Shown piece by piece: positions 13,438 through 13,621 of a stretch of 13,621 bases of DNA. Every line of letters begins with the position of its first letter. Position 1 is the stretch's first letter. Source of the DNA: RGIG4608 sp045637205 (GTDB taxonomy: Bacteria; Bacillota; Clostridia; Oscillospirales; CAG-272); NCBI GenBank assembly GCA_045637205.1, contig JAZTYY010000055.1, positions 1 through 13,621 on the forward strand, read 5' to 3'. The notes below the pieces were generated by a model that saw only the letters and a program-made list of their open reading frames with translations, did no database searches and was not told where the DNA came from. Both the position numbers and the translations under genes were made by a program.

Positions 13438-13466
13438 TTGATTTTAATTACAGTATGGTGTATAAT
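13438..13466 (+). promoter_or_regulatory. Sigma-A-like promoter facing the right hairpin array
   Basis: TTGATT (13438-13443), a 17-bp spacer and a perfect TATAAT (13461-13466). The predicted start, near 13473, is about 10 bases before the hairpin-array repeat. No gene is visible before the window ends. Confidence 0.5.
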
Positions 13467-13482
13467 TGTTTTAAATGTAGAT

Positions 13483-13621
13483 AAATTGGGGTTTAGCGGT
13501 GCGAAGCACCGCAACTAAATCCGCCTTCTGCGGAATAAATCCACAAATGGTGGATGAAATCGCTTGCGCGATGAAATCTGCCTTACGGCAGGTGATTTAT
13601 AGGCGGATTTGATTTCATCCG
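13483..13621. repeat. Hairpin-array repeat, right copy, cut by window end
   Basis: Same orientation and order of hairpins as positions 1-138, with about six mismatches. All differences fall outside stems: one before the first hairpin, one in the CTGCC/GGCAG loop (TTAT to TTAC) and four in the linker before GGCGGATTT. The copy continues past the window edge. Confidence 0.85.

Noticed and set aside
1..13621. Direct terminal repeats at both ends, suggesting a circular plasmid or phage genome
   Set aside because: The copies differ at about six of 138 positions, so they are not the same DNA read twice, and the genes between are ordinary chromosomal ones. An assembly or window break at a dispersed repeat explains it better.

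Overview
The window reads as chromosomal DNA of an AT-rich, Gram-positive-type Firmicute, most likely an uncultured gut-associated member of the Clostridia. The evidence is strong GGAGG-type Shine-Dalgarno sites, near-consensus sigma-A promoters almost all with 17-bp spacers, U-tract hairpin terminators, a lipoprotein with a LASC lipobox, a PASTA-containing peptidoglycan deacetylase and a YhaN/YhaO-type (SbcC/SbcD-like) pair. No phage, plasmid or CRISPR genes were seen.

Layout. Positions 1-206 hold an array of small hairpins separated by GATGAAATC-type spacers; a ~96% identical direct copy of its first 138 bp ends the window (13483-13621). Positions 207-551 are gene-free and hold two oppositely oriented REP-like hairpins and a terminator. 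Next come a DEDDh exonuclease with a zinc knuckle (-), a DUF378 membrane protein (+) convergent with a DUF308/HdeD-like membrane protein (-), a lipoprotein (+), a candidate small RNA (-), and cinA (-) divergent from a PASTA/polysaccharide deacetylase (+). Positions 6189-7797 hold a REP-associated tyrosine transposase (RAYT) and an XRE/zinc-ribbon regulator. Then follow an unknown membrane-anchored protein (-), a divergent two-gene operon for a YhaN-like membrane ATPase and a YhaO-like nuclease (+), and a PflX-type radical SAM protein (-).

Main observations. (1) The RAYT/regulator segment is bracketed by a perfect 16-bp direct repeat that is half of a bidirectional terminator. This suggests insertion into a terminator once shared by two convergent genes; the left flank still has a whole terminator and the right flank has only half. 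(2) The RAYT coding sequence contains a perfect 28-bp inverted repeat. Each arm is a GTAG-headed REP-like hairpin matching the intergenic REPs at 250-277 and 362-469, with compensatory stem changes. (3) Between the lipoprotein and cinA, the minus strand has a promoter, a 22-bp closing helix, a 12-bp apical hairpin, C-rich loops and a terminator. Every imperfect pair becomes a G-U wobble only on the minus strand, so a previously unannotated sRNA is likely. (4) The terminal hairpin array is an unfamiliar repeat, and the right-hand copy has a sigma-A-like promoter about 17 bp upstream.

The ordinary genes cover DNA end processing (YhaN/YhaO-like pair), NAD salvage (CinA/PncC), cell-wall modification (deacetylase) and radical chemistry (PflX). 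They do not form one pathway; the window is a patchwork of short transcription units separated by bidirectional terminators.
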